In this document: one piece after another, positions 17,097 to 24,249 of the stretch
Layout: each line of letters begins with the position of its first letter
Position numbering within the stretch: position 1 is the first letter of the stretch
NCBI GenBank assembly: GCA_002398365.1
Contig: DGYK01000022.1
Coordinates: 69,697 to 112,897 of the forward strand
Direction of reading: 5' to 3'
DNA: 43,201 bases
From: Flammeovirgaceae bacterium UBA5008
GTDB lineage: Bacteria > Bacteroidota > Bacteroidia > Cytophagales > Cyclobacteriaceae
Program-made: the position numbers and the translations under genes
The notes under the pieces: generated by a model
What the model saw: the letters and a program-made list of their open reading frames with translations, nothing else
Databases searched by the model: none
What the model was told of the DNA's origin: nothing

Positions 17097-17558
17097 ATGA
17101 AAACAATCAAATCACTTCTCTTCGCTTCACTCCTGTTCACTTCATTTGTTAGCTTCAGTCAAATCGACCCGGTAGACAAAAACAAAATAGCCATTGGCGG
17201 GTATGATCTCGTGTCTTATTTCACTGACAACGCAGCTGTGAAAGGCAAAAAAGAATTCACGCACGAAATCAATGGCGTGAAGTATCAATTTGCATCCGCG
17301 CAACACCGCGATACATTTAAAAAGAGTCCGGAGAAATATTTACCCGTGTGCGATGGTTACTGTGCGTGGGGTGTGGCTGAAAAAGAAACGAAGTTTCCCA
17401 TCAACCCGGAATCATTTAAAGTAATCGATGGAAAATTGTATCTATTCTTTAATGGAGATTTCAACGGAAAAAACTTCAACACCTTGCAGGAATGGAACAA
17501 AGCTGAACCCACTTTACTTTCGAAGCTGCCTGCTAATTGGTCTAAAATCAAAAAATAA
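17097..17558 (+). CDS. Secreted YHS-domain protein
   Basis: 153 residues. A signal peptide (MKTIKSLLFASLLFTSFVSF, cleavage after SFS) precedes a YHS domain at about 30-85: IAIGGYDLVSYFTDNAAVKG, then GVKYQFASAQHRDTFKKSPE and KYLPVCDGYCAWGVAE. YHS domains are associated with metal binding, with metal sites often built from the Cys/His region seen here; periplasmic location is predicted. It starts 24 bases after the AhpD-like gene. A strong hairpin terminator follows at 17568-17594, so part of the transcription may stop here before the next three genes. Confidence 0.88.
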   Translation: MKTIKSLLFASLLFTSFVSFSQIDPVDKNKIAIGGYDLVSYFTDNAAVKGKKEFTHEINGVKYQFASAQHRDTFKKSPEKYLPVCDGYCAWGVAEKETKFPINPESFKVIDGKLYLFFNGDFNGKNFNTLQEWNKAEPTLLSKLPANWSKIKK

Positions 17559-17567
17559 CTTTCACCA

Positions 17568-17594
17568 AAAAGCCAAAGCATGCCTTTGGCTTTT
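17568..17594. terminator. Strong bidirectional hairpin terminator
   Basis: The 11-bp perfect arms AAAAGCCAAAG and CTTTGGCTTTT flank a 5-base loop, with A-rich and T-rich flanks giving function on both strands. It lies between the YHS gene and the SnoaL-like gene inside an apparently continuous five-gene cluster, so it may set a lower downstream level rather than an absolute stop. Confidence 0.75.
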
Positions 17595-17610
17595 ACTTTC
17601 ATTTTTAAAC

Positions 17611-18021
17611 ATGGAACCAAGATATCCCCTTCCTCCTTTTACGTGGGAAACCGCACTGCAAAAAGTGCAAGCCGCTGAAGATGCCTGGAACACGCGCGAT
17701 CCGGAAAAAGTAAGCAAGGCGTACACGCTCACTACCGAATGGAGAAACCGTACAGAATTTATTAATGGCCGTGAAGAAGTGAAGGAATTTCTCACTCGCA
17801 AATGGCAAAAAGAACTAGATTACAAACTCAAAAAAGAGCTGTGGGGCTTCCGTGAAAACCGCATGGCCGTGCGCTTTGAATATGAATGGCACGATGCGGA
17901 TGGACAATGGTACAGAAGTTACGGCAACGAGTTGTGGGAGTTTGATGAACTAGGATACATGCAAAAACGTTTTGCCAGTATCAACGATTTACCGATACAA
18001 GAGTCCGACAGAAAACTATAA
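17611..18021 (+). CDS. DUF1348 (SnoaL/NTF2-fold) protein
   Basis: 136 residues from the ATG at 17611 (MEPRYPLPPFTWETALQKVQ). The longer frame upstream overlaps the YHS gene and the terminator and is rejected. The sequence is typical of DUF1348: AEDAWNTRDPEKVSKAYTLT, then WRNRTEFINGREEVKEFLTR, RFEYEWHDADGQWYRSYGNE and LWEFDELGYMQKRFASIND. The fold is a cone-shaped NTF2-like pocket; the ligand is not known. It is separated by only six bases from the PNPOx-like gene, so the two are surely co-transcribed. Confidence 0.88.
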   Translation: MEPRYPLPPFTWETALQKVQAAEDAWNTRDPEKVSKAYTLTTEWRNRTEFINGREEVKEFLTRKWQKELDYKLKKELWGFRENRMAVRFEYEWHDADGQWYRSYGNELWEFDELGYMQKRFASINDLPIQESDRKL

Positions 18022-18027
18022 AAGATT

Positions 18028-18633
18028 ATGGCCACCAATTACGCTTCACTCGCTTTTACGGATCAGGTGAAAGTGCTTCAGGAAAAATACGGCAGTCGCG
18101 CTAGCTATGAGCGGATGGAAAAACGACAAGTGATAGATGGCCTTTCTGAAAACGAAGTTCATTTCATTCGCGAGCGCGATAGTTTTTATATGGCCACGAT
18201 TGGAGAAAATGGTTTCCCCTACATCCAGCACCGCGGTGGACCGAAAGGATTTTTGAAAGTAATCGACCGAAACACGATTGGCTTCATCGACTTTAGTGGG
18301 AACAAACAATATATTTCCGTTGGCAATTTGGCCACTCATAAAAACACCTCTCTGATTCTTATGGACTATGCCGCACAAGCACGGCTAAAGATTTATGCGC
18401 GAACAGAAATTGTTACCTTGAATGCGAAGCCCGAGTGGGCAAATTTATTTACCTTAGAGAATTATGCAGCAAAACCAGAGCGTATTTTGGTATTGCACAT
18501 TGAAGCATACGACTGGAATTGTCCGCAGCACATTACACCGCGCTACACGGCTGAAGAGGTTGAAGAAGCATTAGAACCACAAAGAGCATACATTCGGCAG
18601 TTAGAAGAAGAACTTAAAAAACGATCGGCCTAA
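18028..18633 (+). CDS. Pyridoxamine 5'-phosphate oxidase-like flavin-binding protein
   Basis: 201 residues of the FMN-binding split-barrel fold. The barrel covers about 35-175: FIRERDSFYMATIGENGFPY, IQHRGGPKGFLKVIDRNTIG and FIDFSGNKQYISVGNLATHK. The C-terminal helix is a charged coiled segment (RAYIRQLEEELKKRSA). Members bind FMN or F420 and reduce varied substrates; true pyridoxamine phosphate oxidase is not implied. It sits between the SnoaL-like and AraC genes with intergenic gaps of six and three bases. A redox or detoxification role fits the AhpD-like neighbour. Confidence 0.85.
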   Translation: MATNYASLAFTDQVKVLQEKYGSRASYERMEKRQVIDGLSENEVHFIRERDSFYMATIGENGFPYIQHRGGPKGFLKVIDRNTIGFIDFSGNKQYISVGNLATHKNTSLILMDYAAQARLKIYARTEIVTLNAKPEWANLFTLENYAAKPERILVLHIEAYDWNCPQHITPRYTAEEVEEALEPQRAYIRQLEEELKKRSA

Positions 18634-18636
18634 TCC

Positions 18637-19518
18637 ATGGAAAATCCACATTCACTCACGCTTGTCAACCCCTCGACCGGATCATTGGCTTTTAAAATTT
18701 TATCTTTTGAGGATGGCAGTTATTTCGATCATGTACAGCGCAATAATTACTATTCATTAATCTGGATTACAGAAGGAAGCGGAGAACTCAAAGCCGACTT
18801 TTCTACCTATGATTTTACTAGCAATAGCCTGTTCGCGTTTTCACCGTATCAGCCCTTTATGTTCATCGGTAAGCGATTGAAAGGAATAGCACTCCATTTT
18901 CATCCAGATTTCTTCTGCATTCATAAACATCATGCCGAAGTGGCGTGTAACGGCATTTTGTTTAACAACATTTATCAGCCACCATTCTTAGTGATTGATG
19001 CATCAACATCTGCTTCTTTGTCGATGTTGATTGGGCAAATGAAACTGGAGATGAAAAATACGGCATTGGCGCAATACGAAATTCTGGTCTCTTATTTAAA
19101 AATATTTCTGATCACCACCTCTCGCTTAAAAGCGGAGCAACAACCGGCAGCAGCAGAATTCACTACCGATTTGAAAGAACCGTTTGTGTTACAGAGTTTG
19201 AAAGATGCGATTGAAAAAGACTTTCGCAAAAAACATTCCGCCAGCGAATATGCTGATGCACTTCATATCTCCGCGAAAGCGTTGGCTAAAATCACGAAGA
19301 GTTACTTTAACAAAACCATCACTGAATTAATTTCTGAGCGCATCATCATTGAAGCCAAACGCGAATTGTACCTCACCAAAAAAACCGTAAAAGAAATTGC
19401 GTATGAGTTGGGTTATGAAGATGAGCACTATTTTAGTCGCTTCTTCCGCACCAATGCCGATGTATCTCCGCAGGTATATCGCGAAACGGTGGGGTTTGCG
19501 CGAGGAGAAGTGGACTAG
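18637..19518 (+). CDS. AraC-family transcriptional regulator
   Basis: 293 residues. An N-terminal cupin-like sensor domain (about 10-110, with SNSLFAFSPYQPFMFIGKRL and a possible metal-site HFHPDFFCIHKHH) and a helical linker precede two C-terminal helix-turn-helix motifs. The first is ASEYADALHISAKALAKITK and the second is TVKEIAYELGYEDEHYFSRF with the FFR signature. It starts three bases after the PNPOx-like stop, the last gene of the cluster, so it is probably a local activator of that cluster. The inducer is unknown. It is convergent to the hydrolase-dipeptidase gene. Confidence 0.92.
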   Translation: MENPHSLTLVNPSTGSLAFKILSFEDGSYFDHVQRNNYYSLIWITEGSGELKADFSTYDFTSNSLFAFSPYQPFMFIGKRLKGIALHFHPDFFCIHKHHAEVACNGILFNNIYQPPFLVIDASTSASLSMLIGQMKLEMKNTALAQYEILVSYLKIFLITTSRLKAEQQPAAAEFTTDLKEPFVLQSLKDAIEKDFRKKHSASEYADALHISAKALAKITKSYFNKTITELISERIIIEAKRELYLTKKTVKEIAYELGYEDEHYFSRFFRTNADVSPQVYRETVGFARGEVD

Positions 19519-19559
19519 TTCTAAATCTTCAACTACTTTCGTATTTTCTGAAGTTGGCC

Positions 19560-21164
19560 TCAATCCAACTCCTCAAAATCAATATTCATCACTGCGAACT
19601 TCTGCCATCCTACAAAATCAAAATGCCACCACTCGGTACTAAATACTTTAAAGCCATTGCGCTCCATCACGGATATCAATGTCTCTCTGTTTTTGCGAAT
19701 TACCGGATCGCTCACCGGCTCAGTAGGCCACGATTCTTTCTGCGGTGCATCGTACGCAGTGGGCATGGTTAAATCTGTTTTTGTTTTCAAATCAAAAATG
19801 GTCATATCCAACGCACAACCGCGATTATGCCGCGAACCTTTGTACGGACTCGCCACATAAGTGGTATCGCCATTCATTACTTCATAAAATTTTACGGTTG
19901 CTGAATAAGGGCGATAGCCATCAAAGATTTTAATTCCGTAACCAAGTTTATTAAATTCTTTTTGTGCTTTTAACAATGCCTGCGCCACCGGCTTGCGCGC
20001 AAAGGCTCTTGCACTCTTATAAATTTTAGACTTAGTGAAGTTGTATTCTGTCGCATACTTTATATCTAGTACCACTCCAGGAATAAATTTTTCCAAGTCC
20101 ACTAACTCATTGGCCGGGTTGGTTTCCACACTTGCTTTATACTCATTCAGTGTCATCGGGCGCAAGCCATAATCGGATTTCATGTTTAGTTTCTCTCTGG
20201 CAAATTTCTCCGCTGCCTGTTGTACCGCGGGCAAATCTTTTGAAACTACATGCGAGCCTAACACATGGCCACCCGCGCCCGGGATAGCAACCATCACTTT
20301 CATATCGGCAGGAGTTCCGAGTTGTTCATTCATCGCCTTCATCGCACTCACCTTCACGGTAGGGTCTTGCTCTGTCTCGCTCTTATAATAATAGAGTGTC
20401 AGCGATGGACAAGTAACTTTCTTAAATGTTTCTGCTGTCATCGCAGATTCGACTAACTCTTGTAATTGCACAATGGCTTCCAGTCGGTAGTTATTATTCC
20501 AGTATTTGTCTTTCAATGAATCCGGAGGGAATACGCGTGAGTCGCCACCAATTACTTGCCGCGCTATTTGCAAACCCCAAGGATTGTTAAGCAACCATGC
20601 ATTGGGATCGTTGATTTCAATGTTGGGTGACATGTTGATCATCGCGTATACATCTTGCGGATATTCAGCAGCCAACATTATTGACATAGTGCCTCCGGTG
20701 GAAGTGCTCATCAAAATCACTTTATCTCCTAGCGCTTTGCCAATGGCCAACGCTTCTTTGCTACTCGCCCACCAACGATCGGGTGAAAAATACTGAAGCT
20801 GATTTGTGGTATCTACTCCATGATCGGCCATGCGTGCTAAATATAAGTTACATCCAAACTTTTTCGCGAACGATTCATGGATCGGATCTCCCTCTTCCTG
20901 GCTGGCTGAAAAACCATGAATGTATACAACACTATACGGAGTTTTCTTTTTGGAACTATCAGCCCAAATAATGCGCGCTTCATTATCCGGTTTCAATTGA
21001 TGCTTGCTTTCTTGCAACGCCACATATTTTTCTAACTCCTCCGCATTTTGCGGCACAGTTGGCATGGCAAGATCGTAGACAGGCTTAGCAGGCGTAGGGC
21101 CCATAAAATAAATGGCCACTAACAAAATCACCGGAAAGGTGAAATACAGGATCTTTTTATTCAT
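19560..21164 (-). CDS. Alpha/beta-hydrolase fused to VanX-like D-Ala-D-Ala dipeptidase (M15)
   Basis: 534 residues. An N-terminal membrane anchor or signal (about 5-21) is followed by an alpha/beta-hydrolase at about 60-325. That domain has an oxyanion-side YIHGFSAS, a nucleophile elbow MSTSTGGT (Ser155; the usual first Gly is Ser), D267 as likely acid and H300 or H305 as base. About 340-534 form a VanX/DdpX peptidase with LDIKYATEYNF, FDGYRP (Arg418), the zinc motif S444-x-H446-x2-G-x-A-x-D453 and EWWH (E511, H514). Every M15D zinc and catalytic residue is present. It should cleave D-Ala-D-Ala or another D,D-dipeptide in the periplasm while the first domain hydrolyses an ester or amide. The two-enzyme fusion is uncommon in my knowledge. 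It is not in an operon. Confidence 0.92.
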   Translation of the reverse strand: MNKKILYFTFPVILLVAIYFMGPTPAKPVYDLAMPTVPQNAEELEKYVALQESKHQLKPDNEARIIWADSSKKKTPYSVVYIHGFSASQEEGDPIHESFAKKFGCNLYLARMADHGVDTTNQLQYFSPDRWWASSKEALAIGKALGDKVILMSTSTGGTMSIMLAAEYPQDVYAMINMSPNIEINDPNAWLLNNPWGLQIARQVIGGDSRVFPPDSLKDKYWNNNYRLEAIVQLQELVESAMTAETFKKVTCPSLTLYYYKSETEQDPTVKVSAMKAMNEQLGTPADMKVMVAIPGAGGHVLGSHVVSKDLPAVQQAAEKFAREKLNMKSDYGLRPMTLNEYKASVETNPANELVDLEKFIPGVVLDIKYATEYNFTKSKIYKSARAFARKPVAQALLKAQKEFNKLGYGIKIFDGYRPYSATVKFYEVMNGDTTYVASPYKGSRHNRGCALDMTIFDLKTKTDLTMPTAYDAPQKESWPTEPVSDPVIRKNRETLISVMERNGFKVFSTEWWHFDFVGWQKFAVMNIDFEELD

Positions 21165-21312
21165 GATAATTGGATTTCAATTTTATGATTCGAAGATACA
21201 GGTTTCTGTTGGTTTTCGTTGTAGGAATATATTCTGTATTATTGACGGGTGGAAATCACCTAATAATGGCCAATCGATTTGCCTTAGTAATCGAATCACT
21301 AAAAAATAAACT

Positions 21313-21720
21313 ATGAATAATCAAGCTCCGTCCAGTGCCTTTGTTGCAGCATCGTGGATTGCACTCCTTGCCGGTATGATCTCTTACCTTGTTGGGTTAT
21401 GGAATGCCGAAATGCTGCTCAATGAAAAAGGATACTACTTTACCATTCTCATGTATGGACTTTTCTCAGCTGTATCATTGCAAAAAGTAGTACGCGACCA
21501 AATGGAAGGAATTCCCGTGACCAATATCTACTATGGCCTCGCGTGGTTCTCTACCATTCTGGCAATTGTATTGCTGATTATTGGCCTATGGAATGCTACG
21601 CTCACGCTCAGTGAGAAAGGATTTTACGCCATGTCGTTTATGTTGAGTCTATTTGCTGCTATTGCCGTTCAGAAAAATACACGCGATGCTGCGAAGGCAA
21701 ATAGCAGTGATCCTTCCTGA
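21313..21720 (+). CDS. YiaA/YiaB-family inner-membrane protein
   Basis: 135 residues made of two tandem YiaAB two-helix units. The first is AASWIALLAGMISYLVGLWN with NEKGYYFTILMYGLFSAVSL and QKVVRD. The second is GLAWFSTILAIVLLIIGLWN with SEKGFYAMSFMLSLFAAIAV and QKNTRD. The internal duplication is plain (GLWNA...EKG...QK...RD twice). Function is unknown; the family is linked to membrane stress in enterobacteria. It is monocistronic, followed at once by a good terminator, and divergent from the hydrolase-dipeptidase gene. Confidence 0.9.
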   Translation: MNNQAPSSAFVAASWIALLAGMISYLVGLWNAEMLLNEKGYYFTILMYGLFSAVSLQKVVRDQMEGIPVTNIYYGLAWFSTILAIVLLIIGLWNATLTLSEKGFYAMSFMLSLFAAIAVQKNTRDAAKANSSDPS

Positions 21721-21741
21721 TAAAGTAAATCACTATAAAAC

Positions 21742-21778
21742 AAAGAAGCCCGGCCGGTTAAGCTGGGCTTCTTTTTTT
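21742..21778 (+). terminator. Rho-independent terminator after the YiaAB gene
   Basis: Arms AAAGAAGCCC and GGGCTTCTTT are followed by a T-run. It is the first of two copies: a 43-base segment including it (21735-21777) recurs at 22012-22054. Confidence 0.8.
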
Positions 21779-21822
21779 GGCAGGAACCACCAATCTATTT
21801 TTTTGGCAACCCGCTTTGGTTG

Positions 21823-22006
21823 AACCTCACCCCATCTGAGCTAATGCTGCGTGATGATTCACTGAGCCCCTCTCCGCAGGGAGAGGGGAGCATAAATAAT
21901 GCGACCGATACGATCTAAGTTGCCATATGGTGATGTAGCATCTCCCCTCTCCTGCGGAGAGGGGTAATAAAATTTTCAGAAGCACTTCCTCCGATGGGGT
22001 GAGGTT
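21823..22006. repeat. Long imperfect palindrome (MITE/REP-like element)
   Basis: The ends are inverted copies, AACCTCACCCCAT at 21823-21835 and ATGGGGTGAGGTT at 21994-22006. Inside are two further GC-rich hairpins, about 21867-21888 and 21944-21964 (CCCCTCTCC ... GGAGAGGGG), which are inverted relative to each other. The element has no coding frame. Sequences built from CCTCACCCC and CCCCTCTCC are, from memory, frequent dispersed intergenic repeats. Together with the duplicated terminator it fills the 563-base gap between the YiaAB gene and ftsZ. Confidence 0.65.
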
Positions 22007-22011
22007 AGCCG

Positions 22012-22054
22012 ATAAAACAAAGAAGCCCGGCCGGTTAAGCTGGGCTTCTTTTTT
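22012..22054. repeat. Second copy of a 43-bp terminator segment (direct repeat of 21735-21777)
   Basis: The 43 bases are identical to 21735-21777, starting ATAAAACAAAG and ending in the T-run, 277 bases downstream. The hairpin itself is a complete terminator on the plus strand and would give an A-preceded stem for minus-strand transcripts coming from ftsZ. The two copies bracket the palindromic element at 21823-22006. Confidence 0.8.
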
Positions 22055-22220
22055 CACCTAAAAAAATCCCGACCAGAACGCTGAAAAAAATAAAAACAGC
22101 AATTCAAAAGTCTGGTCTTAAGAAGGCACTCCGGTATCGGCAAAAAATATTTACCACCAACAACCACTACGAATGGAGTAAAACCAGTCATACCGGATGT
22201 GCCATGTCTTCAATAGAAAA

Positions 22221-22283
22221 GAATTCAGAATGATGAATTCAGAATTCAGAAAAATTCTGACTTCTGCATTCTGACTTCTTCTT
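22221..22283. repeat. 7-nt degenerate tandem array downstream of ftsZ
   Basis: Nine consecutive heptamers abut the ftsZ stop codon without a gap. On the plus strand four or five are GAATTCA or near variants, then the rest are TCTGACT or TCTGCAT types. The two halves are partly complementary, so the transcript could form a hairpin. The period is exact, with no indel. Confidence 0.7.
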
Positions 22284-23942
22284 CTAATCCACATTATCAT
22301 GCAAAAACTTATTGTTACCCAACAAGTTGTTGTCGTCATTTAAGTTATAGCGCGAAATAAATTGCTCTGATGAGTGAGGCACATTGTCCATCTTCACGCC
22401 TCTGCGCAAATAAGCCGGCAGCGTCCACTTCTCGTTGAACTCTTCCTTCGTCATTTCTTGCTTGCGTGCCGCTTTCAGTTTCTCTCTGCGCTCACGTGCT
22501 TGTTGCTCTAAGCGTTCGCGTGTTCTACGCACCTCCATCAAGCCATCGTCATTGATCACCTGATCTGCCGACACTTCTCTGCCGATCTGAAACTCATCGT
22601 CTTCGGCAAATAATCCATTCTCGCCTTCCTCATCATCGATGGAATTAGAGTTGGTATTCTCAGTTTTATCAAACAACGTGAATGTGTATGCACGCTCTTC
22701 ACGCTTCGGCTCTTCTTTCTCCGGTGTCTCTTCTTTAATCGGTGTTTTCAACACAGGTCGCTCCATCGGTGGTTGTACCGGGCGCTCTTGTGGTTTCTCC
22801 ATCGGCATGATGGGTTTCTCTTCGGCTTTATTCACTTCGCCTTTCACTTTCAACTCTAAATCACCACCACGTTGGTTTACTGAATTATCTACCGAGTCAA
22901 ATAATGAAATCTGTGTGCGATCTAACTCATGCACTTTCTTCTCTTCTTTCTTCACTACTTTTGTCTCCGTTACAAAACCGGTAGCAATCACCGTCACTCG
23001 AATACGATCGCCCAAAGCAGAATCCACACCGTGACCGAAAATTACTTCGGCATCATCACCCGCTTGTTGTTGAATGTATTCTGTGATAGTCGTAAGTTCA
23101 TCCATTTGCAATTCAGCTTCCTCACCGGATATAATCGAAAGCAAAATTTTCTTCGATCCCATGATGTCATGGTTATCTAACAGCGGAGAAGCCAACGCTT
23201 GCTGCGCTGCTTTGATCGCGCGTGTATCGCCACGAGTTTCGGCCGTACCCATCACGGCTGCACCTGCATTCAACATCACCGTGCGCACATCTTGAAAGTC
23301 TACGTTCACATATCCCGCTAAGGTGATAATCTCAGCGATGCCTTTCGCAGCTGTCGTCAGCACATTATCCGCTTCGCCAAATGCCTGGCCAATCGATAAG
23401 TTGCCATAAATTTCACGAAGTTTGTCGTTGAGAATCACCAGCACCGTGTCGCAGCTCGCGCGGAACGCTTCGATACCCAAGTCTGCTTGTGCCAATTTTT
23501 TCTTCCCTTCAAATGAGAAAGGAAGCGTGACAATGCCCACCGTTAAGATGTCCATGTCTTTGGCTATTTTAGCTATGACAGGGGCAGCACCTGTACCGGT
23601 GCCACCACCCATCCCCGCAGTTACAAAAACCATTTTAGTACCGGCCAGCATCTCTCGAATCTGGTCTTTACTTTCAAGCGCAGCCGCGCGCCCCACTTCA
23701 GGGTTCGCTCCACAGCCAAGTCCCTCCGTCAGGTTTACACCCAACTGAAGTTTATATGGCACCGGGCTGCTGTTCAGCGCTTGCAAATCTGTATTCGCCA
23801 CCACAAACTCGACATCTTTGATGCCTTGCCGAAACATGTGGTTGACTGCATTGCTACCTCCGCCACCAACGCCAATCACTTTGATGATCGACTTGTGGTG
23901 TTTGGGGAGATCAAATTTGTATCCGTTTATTGGTTCAAACAT
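22284..23942 (-). CDS. ftsZ: Cell-division GTPase FtsZ
   Basis: 552 residues, the tubulin homologue that forms the division ring. The GTPase domain covers about 17-335, with IGVGGGGSNAVNHM, the tubulin signature GGGTGTG at 112-118 and the T7 loop region VDFQDVRTVMLNAG. A long charged linker (about 335-505) rich in Lys/Glu/Pro follows, and a conserved C-terminal peptide WTLPAYLRR ends at 514. A further 38 residues (VPHSSEQFISRYNLNDDNNL and more) follow that peptide, which is unusual because the FtsA-binding peptide is normally near the terminus. It is the last gene of the dcw cluster. The spacer to ftsA is about 305 bases and carries two repeat classes. The ATG at 23942 is standard. Confidence 0.97.
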   Translation of the reverse strand: MFEPINGYKFDLPKHHKSIIKVIGVGGGGSNAVNHMFRQGIKDVEFVVANTDLQALNSSPVPYKLQLGVNLTEGLGCGANPEVGRAAALESKDQIREMLAGTKMVFVTAGMGGGTGTGAAPVIAKIAKDMDILTVGIVTLPFSFEGKKKLAQADLGIEAFRASCDTVLVILNDKLREIYGNLSIGQAFGEADNVLTTAAKGIAEIITLAGYVNVDFQDVRTVMLNAGAAVMGTAETRGDTRAIKAAQQALASPLLDNHDIMGSKKILLSIISGEEAELQMDELTTITEYIQQQAGDDAEVIFGHGVDSALGDRIRVTVIATGFVTETKVVKKEEKKVHELDRTQISLFDSVDNSVNQRGGDLELKVKGEVNKAEEKPIMPMEKPQERPVQPPMERPVLKTPIKEETPEKEEPKREERAYTFTLFDKTENTNSNSIDDEEGENGLFAEDDEFQIGREVSADQVINDDGLMEVRRTRERLEQQARERREKLKAARKQEMTKEEFNEKWTLPAYLRRGVKMDNVPHSSEQFISRYNLNDDNNLLGNNKFLHDNVD

Positions 23943-23955
23943 GATATTGGTTATT

Positions 23956-23965
23956 TAGTGGTTGT
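23956..23965 (-). promoter_or_regulatory. Shared dcw leader decamer, ftsZ copy
   Basis: The minus strand reads ACAACCACTA, 13 bases upstream of the ftsZ ATG. The same decamer precedes ftsA (25574-25583) and mraZ (38530-38539). Its complement contains AGTGGTTG, also present in the MraZ boxes. Confidence 0.4.
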
Positions 23966-24023
23966 TCTTTTTAGTTTTATAAAATCAAAAAATTGCAAAT
24001 CAAAAATCTTCAATCCCATTTGG

Positions 24024-24117
24024 GCGGCTGCCGGGCTTTCCGCTACAAGTCCTCCCCGCCAGCTTTCTTTGGCGTATCGGGGTGCGGGCTTTCCGCTTCA
24101 ATCCCTGCCGCAGTGCG
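24024..24117. repeat. GC-rich foldable intergenic repeat in the ftsA-ftsZ spacer
   Basis: This stretch of about 95 bases is far more GC-rich than its AT-rich flanks. It holds a 13-base direct repeat, CGGGCTTTCCGCT (24032-24044 and 24085-24097). Between the copies is a hairpin built on CCCCGCCA and TGGCG...CGGGG. GCGGC/GCCGC near the ends can close the structure. There is no coding frame. It resembles dispersed Bacteroidota intergenic repeats from memory; only one element is in this window. With the octamer array (24153-24249) it accounts for most of the 305-base spacer. Confidence 0.6.
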
Positions 24118-24152
24118 CACTCATCTACTCATTTCATCTTTCATCGTAAGCA

Positions 24153-24249
24153 ATTTCATTTTCAAATTTTCAAATAGTCTCATTTTCAAATTGAGTTCAT
24201 TTTCAAATCATCGAATTACCGAATTAACAAATTACCGAATCACCGAATT
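24153..24249. repeat. 8-nt degenerate tandem array between ftsA and ftsZ
   Basis: Twelve octamers are in register, with one extra base at 24193. On the minus strand they follow RATKNRNN-type units such as AATTCGGT, GATTCGGT, AATTTGTT and GATTTGAA. The first unit overlaps the last two bases of the ftsA stop codon. Confidence 0.75.

Noticed and set aside
17428..17610. N-terminal extension of the DUF1348 protein
   Set aside because: It overlaps the YHS gene in another frame and runs through a terminator hairpin.
24032..24097. Integron attC site suggested by the repeated CGGGCTTTCCGCT and hairpins
   Set aside because: No RYYYAAC/GTTRRRY core sites, no integrase and no cassettes; a dispersed foldable repeat explains it better.
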